Shown: positions 1-13,300 of the stretch, in pieces
Position numbering within the stretch: the first letter of the stretch is position 1
Layout: every line of letters begins with the position of its first letter
NCBI RefSeq assembly: GCF_022965805.1
Contig: NC_133105.1
Span: 32,980,709 to 33,044,708 of the forward strand
Direction: 5' to 3'
Length of the DNA stretch: 64,000 nt
DNA from: Primulina eburnea
Taxonomy: Eukaryota; Streptophyta; Magnoliopsida; Lamiales; Gesneriaceae
Notes under the pieces: generated by a model
Told to the model about the DNA's origin: nothing
Seen by the model: the letters and a program-made list of their open reading frames with translations, nothing else
Database searches by the model: none
Translations under genes and position numbers: made by a program

Positions 1-157
1 GACTATTCCCTTTCAATTTTCAAATACTAGTTGGATGATTTACTTTAAAATGGTGCAAGATTATTTTTATGTGCATGTGCATGCTATGACCGAAAATTTG
101 AGAGATAAAAAAAAATTTCTAGTACTTTTAAAGCAAATAAAAGATGAGGACGTTTCA
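1..157 (+). repeat. 3' end of 5' LTR (partial)
   Basis: Matches 7086-7242 with only a few visible differences and ends ...CGTTTCA. It is followed directly by the primer binding site, which fixes it as the 5' copy. Confidence 0.85.
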
Positions 158-158
158 G

Positions 159-177
159 TTGGAATCAGAGCAATGGT
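159..177 (+). promoter_or_regulatory. Primer binding site (Met-tRNA type)
   Basis: TTGGAATCAGAGCAATGG sits 1-2 bases after the LTR end. It is one base different from the plant initiator-Met-tRNA consensus TGGTATCAGAGC, where reverse transcription would be primed. Confidence 0.75.
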
Positions 178-1401
178 TCTGTAAAGGGTTGTGCCACCAT
201 CAGCGCCGGAAAGATCAGTCGTCAAGCCTCAAACTTGTAAGTTTACATGCTTTATATGATTTTATATGTTGCCTGCATAAGTACATGAATTATATGCTTA
301 CGTCACATGTTTATTAGCTCTATGAAGATACATGATTTATATGCTTAAGAATTTTTATTTGTGCTACGATATGAAATGAAAAATTATTTTTATCATCGCA
401 TGTTGGCTTTGTGGTGGAACTGGACTATGTTGATTTTTGGGTTTTAGTATTGACGTTTTACTTTTTGGGCTATAAGTTAATCACGAATATTATGAATGCT
501 TTGGGACACGTAGATTTTCTAAGAAAATATTTATGATTCATGGTTACTAGTTGAATTAATTTTTGGGAATTAGACGTAAGGAATAATGATTTGAGGATTT
601 GTAACGACTTTGGGATATAGAAATGTATAAATCGGGATTTAAATTTGATGAAAGTTGAGATTTGATTATGAGAATTGATTTTGGGTTAATAAGTTTAAAA
701 TTTTTGAAATTTTGTTATGGGAAACTTGTAGAAAGAAAATTAAAATACCGAGAATTTATGGGTTAATCGTAGGATTTTTGAAATTAAGGATCAATTAAGA
801 TAATTTTGAGGAAATTAAGAATTGATTTTGCAATTGTTAAGGAATTTGGGGACTAGTTTAGCAATAAGTGAGAATTTAATGGTTTTAAGGATAAGAATTT
901 TTGAGGATTTAGACTTTTAAGAATGATTGGAACCTTGAGATATCTTGATTTTAGTATTATAAGGAATTTGAATCAAGGGTTTTTAAGGATGAATCGATCT
1001 TAGGCTTGAAAATCTAAGCGTTAGCGGTTGCATTTGGGATTTTAAGATTGAAATATGATAAGTTGACGAACATTTTGGGTATTAATTAAGGAAAATAATA
1101 TACGATAAGTTTGGTTATCCATCTTTTAATATTGGGGATCGTAAGAAAAATTGAAATTCGAGGTTATAATAGCAATAGCACTAAGTCATTTGGGTATTTT
1201 AAGTTGCGATATGAAAATAAGGATTTAGAAGGAAAAATTTAATTGGGAAAAAGAGACTTAAGGACACTCTAGAGTTTAAGTTTTATCAGAGTAAGCGCAG
1301 CGGAAAGCGTGGATTTTTGGGATACTAGAACTAAGTCTAAACTTTGGGTTATCTAGGATAAGCGAATTTCGAGGACGAAATTCAATTTAAGGGGGGAAGA
1401 T
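178..1401 (+). other. Non-coding interior of non-autonomous element, with polypurine tract
   Basis: AT-rich sequence with many short repeats of the kind GATTTTGGGAATTAG and no credible coding frame. Near the end, 'cgaggacgaaattcaattt' resembles the usual 3' end of chromovirus interiors. The polypurine tract AAGGGGGGAAGA ends next to the 3' LTR and would prime plus-strand DNA synthesis. Confidence 0.65.
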
Positions 1402-2103
1402 TGTAACGCCCCGAAAATTTTAAAGTCTACGCAAACCACATGCATGCAATTATTAAATTCTCTTGTATTTTAATTAAATGTTTTAATTGCTAATTAATTA
1501 TGTGACTTACTTGTTTACTTGGTAAATGGGAATTAATTGTCATCATGCATAAAATGATATTTAAAGGGTATTCAAGTGACGATCGAGGAACGGGGACCGA
1601 GGGCTGAAGAAAATGTAAAATATTTTTATTAAATGGTTATTTTAATTATTTAAAAGATGGTCGATATTCTAAGCATTTTCGAAAATAAGGAGTTTTGAGG
1701 ATTTTATACGCCGGGACGTAGATTTTATCGGTGTTGGTTTTTCAAATAAAATTCGAGCTTTCGGGCATCCCGGCTATTAAATTCACATTTTTATTTAAAA
1801 GAAAACCTTGTTTCTATTTTATTTAAAATCTAATTAATTTAATTGGGCTTTAATTTATGGCTTAATAGGCCTAAGCCTATTTAGATAATTATATTAGTAT
1901 ATAAAATGTATTTTTGCCACAATTCTAGAATCACCTAATCGGCCACTCTATTTTATCTTTTAAAAACTCTCTCAAACACAACACCACACACGGCACTCTT
2001 TAATTCTAGAAAAGAAAATCGGCAGCAGCCTTGGGAGGGCTTTCACGTGGAGTTCTAGCCTTGTCATCTCTCCCGTTCTTCGTCGTCGTCGGTTATTCGA
2101 GCG

Positions 2104-2111
2104 TATATAAA
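2104..2111 (+). promoter_or_regulatory. Probable LTR TATA box
   Basis: TATATAAA in the context gagcgTATATAAAgcaaag, about 700 bp into the LTR. This is a typical place for the U3/R boundary in a large plant LTR. Confidence 0.5.
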
Positions 2112-3638
2112 GCAAAGGCACGCCTTAATCTCCTTTTCTCATCCATCATATCATATTATTGTTCGAATATTTGAATGCATGAAGAACACGGAAATTGTTT
2201 TCGATATTTACGGTTTATGGCATGTACAAGAGTAAATTCATGTTCCTATGATCTAAACTCATGTTTTATGTTGTGAGGGGCTGCCATGATGTTAAAAAAA
2301 TTGCTAAATAGACGTCTGTACACGTTAGAAGAATTCTTAGACACAGCCGATCACCACCGAATCAAGAAAACAAGAAAACAAAAAAAAAGAGAACCGTTCT
2401 TTGCTGTCATGGTTTGGGTGATCGGGTTCCATGAAAAAATAAAGGATTTGGCTTGGTCTTGGCTTGGGCCAGGGCTCGGCTAGAGTCGGTTAGGGGTCAG
2501 GGAGGAGTCCTAGTCATGCTAGGACTCGAGTCGTGTGGGCTGGGAGGAGGCCTTGCCAAGCAAGGCTCCACCCGAGAAGCACTTCTGCCTTGCGCAGACT
2601 TCAGGGTTTGCGCAGGAGACGTGGGCTTGGCCTGGGGTTCAAGGGCTGGGTCAGGGTACATCCTAAGAGTCCTAGACGAGTGTTGGAGGGGTAGGTTAGA
2701 GGTTCAAGTCGTGGGTTAGGGTCTAGACATCAAAACATAGAACCCATGCAAATAGGTGTTCTCGACCAGCACTAGCAGCGGGTTGGGTTGTCTCGTTTTT
2801 GGGTTTTGGGTGGGTTCCTTGTCGAACTTAGAGTCCAGTAGGTAACTTTGACATGTTGGGCAACTTTTGGCTCGATATGGTTCGGGGGGGTAACTCGATA
2901 AAATTAAGAGATGGCTCGGGGTTGAAGTTTAGGTGTCAAATTGAGTTCTAAAACAAAGAAAAATTGGAAAACGACTCACAGGGGTCGAGCCGTGATCCAT
3001 AAGGGGTAAAATAATATAAAAAGACTAAATTTAGAATTTAGGAATTTTATATTAAAGTTTGGTATTTTTCGGGATTAAAACACCGTTAAAATAATTAAGA
3101 AAAGATAATTGAAAAAGTCTAAGTTTTAAGCCAAATAAAATTACGAAAAAATTCATATAAGCTTAAATAATTATTTGGGACATGTTAGAGTCATGAAATC
3201 AAGAAAATAATCGAAAACGAAAAATGTCGAAGCCAGTGGTAAAACGGTCATTTTACACCGGGAAATTAGTAAAGGTCATGGCAGTGCCCGAAATGCTGTT
3301 CTATGTTATTATGATGATTTTGAAATGTTTATGAACTTCTCATGATTAAATGCCGATTTTTTTTAAACGTCTAAAGAATGTTCATGATTGAAAAAGACAT
3401 TTAAAATACATGTTGCATGCTTGGTTTCAAAAGAAAAGAGAAAATGTTATGTTATGCACGTTTTTAATAAGTGATGTGAATGAAATACGTTGAATGAAGT
3501 GAAGTGATTGTGACTAGTTCGTCAATGGTGGCGATATCGTGAGGGTGATGGTCCCAGTGGGAGCCCGACGATTGTGTTTCCATTATTGCGAACAAGAGGT
3601 TAAGAGGTTATGAGGTTTGAGGTTAGGATAGGAATGTT

Positions 3639-6380
3639 GTAACGAACCGTACATCTCATACTTAAAATTTGCGGAAAAATTAAAAATTTTCTTAAATAAA
3701 AACATCCACACGGTCGTCACCCATCATTCATAACATATCTTTAAAATCAACCATCACAATTAAAATTTGCTAAAAGAAAAGCTGTCTCACATCCAAACAT
3801 AAAATCAGAGTATAAAAGTTTTCATGCTTAAAATCTTAAAATAACGTAGGCGGTCCTCGGGTCTAGCCTCCTACTCAGCCCAAGCCTGCCCCTTGGTCGC
3901 CACCTCTCGTCTCCCCATCGACATAGTCACCTGCATCGATCAAGTCTAGTGAGTCTAAAGACTCAACACGTATAAACTGGGATAACGAGTACTACATAAT
4001 AAAATCGCATGCATCTTAAAAATAGAACGTACATAATTTGAAACTTGACCTGGCATAATAACTTGAACTTGCATACATATATAGACGTGCCATAACGTGA
4101 ACTTTCATGATCATAACCGCATACTTGAGCATACTAAAACATACATGACTTCATTTTGCATAGAGGATGTTTCAAAGCAAGTGACCCATACATAATAAAC
4201 GCCTGATCAGACATACCACAGTACTGGGCTGACAGGGACGTATCCACTGTCGCATACATGAGATCCCCGTTCATAATTTAACGGGCTGGTTGGTCCCCGT
4301 TCATAATTTAACGCTTTCCAACCACGATCTAACCCGTTCATAATTAACGGGGCGGAGAGGTCCTCGGCCACGTTCACCGACTTCCAAACCCATTCATAAT
4401 TTGGTCACAAGTCAATTAGCATACCTCAAAAACTTAAACATATTATCTTTGCACGTCAAACATATTTACTTGGCGTTGAGGGATTCGTTGGGCTTCGATC
4501 GGGGCCGTTGCTGCACATACTGATCATGGATTGACATGCTTACTTGCATACTTAGACGTAGGTAAATCATGCTCACTTACGAGTTCATTAAATTCTTAGG
4601 ACGTTCTACAATTCCCCATGACTCGACTTTGTAAATCATTGTACTAACCCATGACGTCTAACCTCAAAGCATAATAAATTATCCTTCCCCAAAAATGAAG
4701 GACACGGACCCCGTACCTACATCCGTGTAGGGGTCCGTGTAGGCTCTGGACATTGACACCGAAGGGAAGCAAAGGCACGGACCCCGTGTCAGGGTCCGGG
4801 TAAGGGTCCGTGTAGGTACTGTGAAAGGACTACTCGGGAAGGGAAGGGGCACGGACCCCGTGTATGGGTCCGGAACCAGGTCCGTGTACCTACTGTAAAG
4901 ACGCACCAAGGGGAAAACAAAGACACGGACCCCGTGCTCGGGTCCGTGTGGGGGTCCGTCTGCACACTGTACGAAGAAACCTGCGAGAAAACTTACGCAC
5001 ATGCCTACACACCCAAATTGACACTTGAACACGATGATTCAACACCTTAAGGACACCATAACATTGCATAAAACTTATATAAACACTTCAAGATACGACG
5101 TCCACCATGCTACCCAATACAACGCTAATTGGCAATTGACATCAATCGAGTTCCTACGACTTTAAACTAATTTAAACACCTAACGACGTCCAACAAAACC
5201 TTGAGACCTACAACAAACCTCAATACTAACATACTCATATGCAGCGACGATCGCCCGTCGATTTCCAACAAAGCCTGCAACATAAAACTTCAAAAATACA
5301 ATGATACCAATCTTTTCTTAAAATTTCAGTTTGAGCAGTCACACGAAAAATATCATAACTCTCTCATTTTTCGTCCAAAAATCTTGAATTTTATGTCAAA
5401 TCGAAGGTATCGAAAAGTTCTACGTTTTTGCCGTTGAAAGTTTTCCCAAAATATGAACAGAAAAATCGCAGTATTTGAAAAGACAGCAAAAAAACGAGTT
5501 TTAGATCTAAAATTTTACCCACGAAATTGATCCGATCTATAATCCGCTCAAACTACTAACATGATACATAACTTTTACGCCTAAAAATCAACGCAACGCA
5601 TAATATGACTTGATCGACACAGCAAGAACAGAATATACGTGCCTTTATGATGATAACGTTACCGAAAGACGACACCGAAGCGGAGATAGGAGCGAGGTTG
5701 ATCCGGGACGAACGTGGCACCGTTTCTCTTGAATAAAACTGACCGAAATCTTGCTGGAAATTGAAGGGAAGGGGGCGGCTACTCTAGGGAAATAAGAACC
5801 CTAACTTTTCTCTCAAAAATAAAAATAAAACTTGAATGAATTGTTGTGTGTGTGTTTTGTGCGATACAGGTGTGTGTAAAAGTGTGTTTGTGTGTGTGTG
5901 GCGTTTTTTTTTATAAAAATTAGGAGACTAAATTTTTGCTTAATTAAAATAATTGTCTACTAATTAAAACACTAACTCACACTTAACTTTTAAATAAAAC
6001 TCTTTAGTTAAAATATCTCACACCCTACTAGACTTTAAAAATTTAAAGGTCTTAAAATTACTAAATAAATATTTAGGCTCAAAAATGCTAAAACTCACTA
6101 AATTATTTAAAATGCCCCCAAACTCAACTTAAAATAAAATACCATCTCTAAAATTGCCAAAAATCGTCACCGGGTCTTTCCCTCAATCCCGCCTCGAATG
6201 ATCGCCTGAAACATGAAACTCGAAAGACATTTTAACGTGCATCACATAATCATGAATAATTTATAATAATGCATTTTCATAAATTATGCATGGCTAAAGC
6301 TCATAAAAAAAAAAATACATAAATGATCAAATAATTAAATGAATGCATAGGTTATACGTGTACTGAATTTGGGCACTACA
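3639..6380 (-). mobile_element. Solo LTR (gypsy-type, 2.74 kb) with AATGT target duplication
   Basis: On the minus strand it runs TGTAGTGCCCAAATTC...GGTTCGTTACA. Perfect 5 bp copies of AATGT flank it (3634-3638 and 6381-6385), and the host LTR sequence resumes after it. There is no primer site, polypurine tract or coding interior, so it is a solo LTR left by LTR-LTR recombination. A minus-strand TATAAAA lies near 5908-5915, followed by a CA-rich tract and leader-like sequence. A 74 bp tandem repeat lies further downstream. Confidence 0.9.
4702..4997 (-). repeat. 74 bp tandem repeat (4 units) built on CACGGACCCCGTG
   Basis: The inverted repeat CACGG-ACC-CCGTG begins at 4702, 4776, 4850 and 4924, an exact 74 bp period. 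Each unit carries further GGTCCG/GGTCCGTG half-sites about 16 and 24 bp away. The open frame across it simply reflects the repeat. Confidence 0.85.
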
Positions 6381-7242
6381 AATGTCGTGAGGGGAAAGCC
6401 CATGGGGAGCCCCGACGATCGTATTTCTATTCGATTCATGTTAGGCCATGGGCCCAGTTGACCGGTGAGAGTGTTGCTGGTGTCCCCCGCCGCCCAGTAC
6501 TGTGGTTTTATTTCTGATGGATCCATCGAGAGGTCATGTCATGAGAGGAAAGTCACAATTAACGATCTGAATTCAACAAAGGAAAAAGAAAATGTTCATG
6601 ATTATGTTTAAGGATTTATGTCATGTCATGTTGAGGAAAAAGGTTAAGGGTTTATTTATGCATGTCATGAAAATGTTAATGTTTAAAGTTTTATGCATCA
6701 TGAAAATGTTTACGAAAATGGTTATGTTTATGCATCTTCATGAAAACGATATTTTAAGTACAAGTATTTTTCACTGTTATATGTTAACTGTATTACGTAT
6801 TACTCGTTATCAAGATTATGGTGTGTTGAGTCTTTAGACTCACTAGGTGTGATGGATGCAGGTGGTTCTGAGGGAGGTCTTGATGAGTGATACTACTGGA
6901 CTGATGGCGCACACAACCCGAGGACCAACGCATTATTTTCCGCATTACGCTTTATGATTTCTTTTAAAGATTTTAAGACTATTTATTTATGCTTTTGAGA
7001 GATTTTTGGAGAGTTTAGTATGGGCTACACTTTTCAACATTTATTTCTTTTTAGGTTTGGTAAAACGTTTTACGATTTCTGGTTTGACTATTCCCTTTCA
7101 ATTTTCAAATACTAGTTGGATGATTTACTTTAAAATGGTGCAAGATTATTTTTATGTGCATGTGCATGCAATGACCGAAAATGTGAGAGATAAAAAAAAA
7201 TTTCTAGTACTTTTAAAGCAAATAAAAGATGAGGACGTTTCA

Positions 7243-8518
7243 GTTTTATATGTTATAGCCTTTATCGTAGGTGTCTACCATTCCAGAAAAACATTGATCG
7301 AGACTTCTCACAAGTCCATTGTTGTTTCAAAAGACCGGCATTGACATTTCTTTTCTTCATTACTGCATAATTTTTCTGACACCTTGCTCTTTTCTCACTT
7401 TTTTTTATGTTTTTGATTCATGAACACCACCCTACACTATCTTACTCCTACCTCTATCAGCCCTTTGTAGCATCCTTCCTATTTCAAGAACCGTTTCCAT
7501 CCATGTATTCAGAACTTCCTCTTTCATCTTCTTTCATTGACATATAGGGATAGTTGCTCTCTCGGTCTTTACTACCCTAAGGTGACCCTTCTCAGTTTAA
7601 ATCTTAACCGAGAGTTCCTGACGATTGGAATAAGTGGATAGATCACTTGGGATCATAGTTTGGAAAAAAATGGAGGTGCCAGGGTTTGTGGCATCTCATT
7701 CTGATATACAATGTGTCCTGAATGATCTGATTTCCAAAATTTGGGAATTTTTCTTGATTCTGCAGAAATGGTCGCTTATTTCCTCCATATTATCGTCTTT
7801 CTTTTTGTCCCACCGACCATGTTGAGCACCACTTCCCTAATGAGAAATCACTTGAACATATCTCTTCTTGATTTGACGGCATACCAACAAAAGCTTACCA
7901 TTGAGTTCCTCAACTTTCCTCCACGGCCCAAGACTCCTCTGTGGGTGTCCTTCCATCCCCATTTTCAATGCCATTCTCTTGATACGATTGCTATTATTCT
8001 CTTAATTAAATTCATCATCACATATTTCTAATGGTGGACTAATTCTCCACCCGTCCAAATATGAGAAGTCAATTAGTCATTTGAATTCTATAATGTGTCC
8101 TTGTATACATATCAGTTTCGGTTTTTACTGGCGATCCCCCACTATACTATGTTCTTTACCATGGATTTACGGGATATTTCCTCAAAAATAATGTACAAGA
8201 AATTTTTAAGGCTGCTGTACAACTCTCTCTTCATTGCCCCAAAGATTTGTAAGTCTAATCATGAATCCTGACCCAATAATGGCTAGTTCATTTGCTACCT
8301 GGTGGAAATCCGGGTATGTGGATCCGATCACATCAGTAGTTCATCACTCTGGTATGATCTTTACCTTTGTTATACATACTATACTCACAACCCTTGTACA
8401 CCACTATTTCTTATTATTTCTGTTTTTTTGTGTTTTCTATAGGTTTTTGTAAGCGCAATTTGGTCTTGGAATATGATCCTTTCATTGTTGCTAAAAAATT
8501 TCCAAATTCAATCACAAA
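7243..8518 (+). pseudogene. Decayed coding-like sequence, left part (unassigned; possibly plant-mobile-domain-like)
   Basis: Stop-ridden but coding-like. The frame near 7610-7700 reads like 'DWNKWIDHLG', and 8260-8351 encodes SSFATWWKSGYVDP. A candidate intron of 91 bp (8352-8442, GTATG...TTTCTATAG) separates this from a second piece at 8443-8518. The style (FxxWW motif, short introns, then a coiled-coil tail at 17450-17600 beyond the gypsy insertion) recalls plant-mobile-domain proteins carried by transposons, but this is only inference. No complete frame survives. Confidence 0.25.
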
Positions 8519-9938
8519 TGTAAGGACGCGGACGCTAATTCATTTCTTAATCATCGTTGAGAATAATTGGATCAATTAAATAAACTGGGTCTAATTTTTT
8601 TTTAAAGTACAAGTGCGGAACATAATAAAATCAATCTAATATAAACATCAACATAAAAGTACAACTCTTGTACAATTACATTAAAATCAAACTAGGGTTC
8701 AACTACTATATATCAGATGCTGAAGTCTATTCTACTTCCGGGTCCGAATCTCCATGCTAACTGTAATCTCTCATCTTCATCTTGACCCTGATCCTGTCTC
8801 ACCTGTTGTCATGCACACATACAAACACAACAACAGTCGGATAGCTCCGGTGAGAATACATTCTCAGTATAAAAAACGTATACATGCAATCATATAAACA
8901 GATATAAAAGCATGAAGCAGATATCAATAACATGTATCATGATGATCTGAAAACATGAATCAATATAAAACTGTAAATCAAACTAGTGTCTCATCATCTC
9001 AGACTCGACTCATCTCTAATCTAGGGATCCCCGTTCCTGGACCTTGGCACAATATACCAAATCTCCGCAATAGATCCGATCTGCTCCTACGCAACATCGA
9101 TATAAACCAAACATCCAGTGTCTTGGCAACTCAGCCGAAGACTTGGCACTTCAGCCAATGACTAGGCACATCAGCCCATGACTATTTCTCGATATCTAAT
9201 CTCTGTTCTCTGCTTTTCTATAAGTCAATAGAATAAGCATAAACATTCAATGCTTACAATGTATTAAAACAATCATAACAAGTATGTGGTTTGGGAAACT
9301 CAAGTCGAATCCGACTCGAGTCGTATCTCCCGATTAACATGATTTATACCTTTCTTTTTTCGGGTTCTGGCCCTGTTCTGTCTTGAATTTGAATCTGTCA
9401 ATACTCAATCTGACAATGATTATATTGAGGAGTACAATATGAATATACCACTCAAATCAATACTTGATATAATCATAACTCGTTCTAATTCTGTTTCAAC
9501 CGCATAACTGCAGAGTCTCAATATATCCAGTAATACAAATATCAATAGATATCAATCTCAACTCATAATCGATCCACAAACATAATCTAATATCAAATCT
9601 ATATAACCTCAATCAATTCGATTCTGAAAAATCATAACAATTTCCTACTGTATCCGTTCTTCAATTTGATTTTCAATTGTACGATGTCTACTAACTCAAG
9701 AACACCATATATTAATCATGTCTGATTCCTTCAATATTATATTTTCAGATCATATCAAAACATAATAAAACTTACGTCTTGTCGAATCCTATGTCGAGAG
9801 GATTACGGTACTGAACTGTGATTCAAATTTGAACGGACGGATCGTTGTTAAATCAGAATTCTAGTCTTTGAATAAAATTGAAATCTCCTTTATCCTTTCT
9901 CTTGTTCCTTCCTCTTTTTTTTATGAAGAAATGAAGTA

Positions 9939-9941
9939 TAC

Positions 9942-10015
<74 letters not shown>
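9939..10015. repeat. (TA)n microsatellite at the LTR TATA position
   Basis: About 75 bp of nearly pure TA, where the sister LTR (16513-16530) has only TATACATATATATTG. The promoter TATA region has expanded in this copy. Short open frames over it (poly Tyr-Ile) are artefacts. Confidence 0.9.
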
Positions 10016-10018
<3 letters not shown>

Positions 10019-10055
10019 TGAGACCTACTGGTCTCGGAACTTATCTTCTCGGCAG

Positions 10056-10170
10056 CTCGTGCAAATGTGCGCACCATTGCCCCGCATATGTGGGAGATTC
10101 TCTGCCTGCCTCGCGCATATGCGCCTTGCTCGGTCGCACATATGCGGGAGGGCTTAGTCCTCGCACATAA
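10056..10170 (-). repeat. GCGCATATGCGC palindrome cluster (3' LTR copy)
   Basis: CATATG-centred (once CAAATG) palindromes at 10062, 10085, 10116 and 10139, spaced 23, 31 and 23 bp, next to the TATA tract. The sister LTR has five motifs. Confidence 0.75.
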
Positions 10171-10271
10171 GTCAAGTCTTCTCTCGTCTTTCCCGATCCT
10201 TTCCGTGTATAATCACATCAATTATCAATAAATCATTTCAGATTACAATAACAAAATTCTCGGGCATTACA

Positions 10272-10284
10272 TTTCTCCCCCCTA
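10272..10284 (-). promoter_or_regulatory. Polypurine tract
   Basis: Minus-strand AGGGGGGAGAAA immediately precedes the 3' LTR. It is the expected plus-strand priming site. Confidence 0.8.
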
Positions 10285-10368
10285 AGATACGATTTCGTCC
10301 CCAAAATCACAGGCAATCAAATCATATCAGAAAGAAATGGATAACAGAAGCTAATCAGAAAACTCACA

Positions 10369-13300
10369 TCAATAAAATAAATCTGGGAATATCTGTCTCA
10401 TATCTGATTCAGTCTCCCGCATAGCTTCTTCGATGCCATGGCGACTTCACTGAACTTTTACAAGAGGAACAGACTTTGTTCTGAGCTGCTTTTCCTTACG
10501 ATCGAGAATCTGGATCGGCTTCTCGAAGTAACTCAGTGTCTCATCCAATTCTGCCTCATCTGGCTGAATAATATGTGAAACATCGGGAATATATTTCCGC
10601 AATAAAGATACATGAAAGACATCATGTATTCTAGATAAAAAAGGTGGTAATGCGAGTTGATAGGCACGATCTCCTATCTTCTCGAGAATCTCGTACGGCC
10701 CAATATATCGTGGAGACAACTTCCTTTTCTTGCCAAATCTGACAACGCCTCTGAAAGGAGAAATTTTCAGAAATACTCCGTCTCCTGCTTCAAATACCAA
10801 CGGTCGGCGACAAACTTATTTGGCCTGTCTATCTTGAGCTGTCTTCATTCTCTTATGAATCAGCTTCACTTTTTCTGTCATCTCTCGAATCATATCAGGT
10901 CCAATCTCAGGTACCTCAGATATATCGTCCCAATACAGAGGGGATCTGCACTTCTTATCATACAACGCTTCAAATGGTGTCATCTTAATATTTCTCTGAT
11001 AGCTGTTATTGTACGAAAACTCACAAAGTGGCAAAGAGTTTTTCCAATTAGTGCCAAAATCTAGCACTACAGCTCTAAGCATATCCTCCAGTGTCTGGAT
11101 AGTCCGCTCTGACTGTCCGTCAGTCTGAGGATGATATGCGGTACTCAGATGTAACTTCGTACCTAGAGCCTGCTGTAAACTGTGCCAAAAGTGCGAAGTA
11201 AACCGAGAATCACGGTCTGATACGATCGACTTCGACACTCCGAGCAATCTGACCACTTCTCTGACATAAATCTCTGCCATTTGGTCATGTCTGTACATCA
11301 TCTTGTACGGAATAAAACATGTTAATTTGGTCAATCTGTCAATCACGACCCAATTCGCATCACAACCTCGGGAGGGACGTGGAAGCTTAGTCACAAAATC
11401 CATAGAAATGTGATCTCATTTCCATTCAGGAATAGACAAGATGTGTAACAGACCTCCTGGTTTCTTTCTTTCAGCTTTTACCTGTTGGCCATTCAGACAC
11501 TTGGATACAAATTCAGCAATATCAGCTTTCATCTGTTTCAACAAAAACTGTCTTTTTAAATCATTATATATTTTTCTGCCACCAGGATAAATACTTAATC
11601 GACTACTGTGCGCTTCTAACAATATCTGTCGTTTCAAATCGGACACATCTGGCACAACAAGATAATTATTCACATACAATATACTGTCACGAACCTGATA
11701 TTCTGATCGATGCCCTGCTCTGACCATCGAAATCGAGTTCTGAATGTTCTGATCAACTTTTGAGTCGCTTTAATTCTCAAAATCAGCTCTGGTTCTACTT
11801 GAACAGTATAGAGTCTCAACGGTATACAATCTGTCTCAAATACTAATCCAGACAAACAGTAATCTTCAAAAAAATTCGAAATACCAATCGTCGATAAGGA
11901 CAAAGAACATACCTTTCGACTTAGTGCATCAGCTGCTGCATTCGACTTTCCTGGATAGTACTTGATTTCACAATCGAAATCCTTCAGTAAATCAATCCAT
12001 CTTCTCTGTCTCATATTCAGTTCTGACTGTGAAAATAGATATTTCAGGCTTTTGTGATCAGAATAGATCTCAAACTTCTCACCGTATAGGTAATGTCACC
12101 AAATTTTCAATGCAAATACAATGGCTGCCAATTCAAGATTATGAATTAGGTAGCGAGTTTCATGTAGCTTAAGTTGTCTCGAGGCATAAGCAATGACATG
12201 TCCTCACTGCATCAAAACACAACCAAATCCTCTGTGAGAAGCATCACAATAAACAACAAAATCACCAGTACCTGACGGAATAGTCAACACCAGAGCACTG
12301 GTTAATCTCTTCTTCAACTCTAAGAAGCTGGACTCACATTCTTCAGACCAAACAAATGGTGGATTCTTCTGAGTCAACTGCGTAATTGGTTTAGCAATAC
12401 TGAAAAAATCTTTAATAAATCTTCGATAATATCCCGCTAAACCCATAAAGCTGCGTATCGCTGGCACAGACGTCGGTCTCGGCCAATAGATCACAACCTC
12501 GACTTTGCTAGGATCAACAGAAATCACATCTTCAAATATAATGTGATCCAGAAATACAACATGTCTCAGCCAGAATTCACATTCCAAAGTTTCGCATACA
12601 GTTTCTCACCCCTCAAAATTCTGAATACAATTCTCAAATGTTCAGCATGATCAATCATATTCTTCGAATAAATCAGAATATCATCGATAAAAATAATAAC
12701 AAAATCATCTAGATATTTCTGAAACACATGGTTCATCAGACCCATAAACACAAGTGGAGAATTTGTTAAACCGAACGGCATGACTATAAACTCATAATGG
12801 TCATACCTGGTTCTGAACGCTGTCTTTGAGATATTAGAATCTCTGATTCTCAGCTGATGATATCAAGATCTCAGATCGATCTTGAAATAAACAGAAGAAC
12901 CCTGCAACTGATCAATCAAATCATTTATACAAGGCAAGGGATATTTGTTCTTTACAGTAGCCTTGTTCAGTTGCCGGTAGTCAATGCAAAGTCTCATTGA
13001 ACCGTCCTTCTTTCTCACAAACAGTACTGGAGCACCCCAAGGAACACTCGGTTTGATGTATCCTTTGGTCAGTAAATATTCTAACTGCTCTTTCAACTCT
13101 TTCAATTCAATTGGTTCCATTCTGTACGGAACTCTAGAAATAGGAACTGTACCTGGTACCAATTCGATCATGAAGTCTATCTCTCGAATCTGAGGCAAAC
13201 TCGAAATCTCATTTGGGAAGACATCAGCAAACTCGCATACCACTGGCAAATCATCCAATGATGGGCTCGATTTCAGTACGTCAACTGAATACACAAGGAA

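Larger units (their letters stand above)
1..7242 (+). mobile_element. Non-autonomous Ty3/gypsy-like LTR element, 5' truncated by window edge
   Basis: Bases 1-157 repeat almost exactly at 7086-7242, so the window opens in the 3' end of a 5' LTR. A Met-tRNA-type primer binding site follows, then a 1.2 kb interior, a polypurine tract (1390-1401) and a 3' LTR that starts TGTAACGCCCCG at 1402. Removing the inserted solo LTR (3639-6380 plus one TSD copy) leaves a 3' LTR of about 3.1 kb. The interior has no retroviral-type protein domain in any frame, so the element would depend on proteins from a relative (large-LTR, LARD-like). The left TSD lies outside the window. Confidence 0.8.
1402..7242 (+). 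repeat. 3' LTR (about 3.1 kb), interrupted by a solo LTR
   Basis: Starts TGTAACGCCCCG after the polypurine tract and ends CGTTTCA at 7242. Nothing in it codes for a recognisable protein. A TATATAAA box at 2104-2111 is a plausible promoter. GC-rich sequence at about 2440-2720 follows the box, and the short open frames there look like chance. The LTR continues from 6386 after the inserted element. Confidence 0.8.
8519..10271 (-). repeat. 3' LTR of the minus-strand gypsy element
   Basis: On the minus strand it starts TGTAATGCCCGAGAATTTTG and runs to ...GCGTCCTTACA at 8519. It abuts the polypurine tract at 10272. It matches 15116-16812 throughout except for an expanded TA microsatellite and changes in the palindrome cluster. 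Confidence 0.88.

Noticed and set aside
2453..2719. 88-codon open frame in the first LTR
   Set aside because: GC-rich LTR sequence after the TATA box, no motif, no relative elsewhere in the window.
9853..10170. Open frames with poly Tyr-Ile
   Set aside because: Direct translation of the TA microsatellite.
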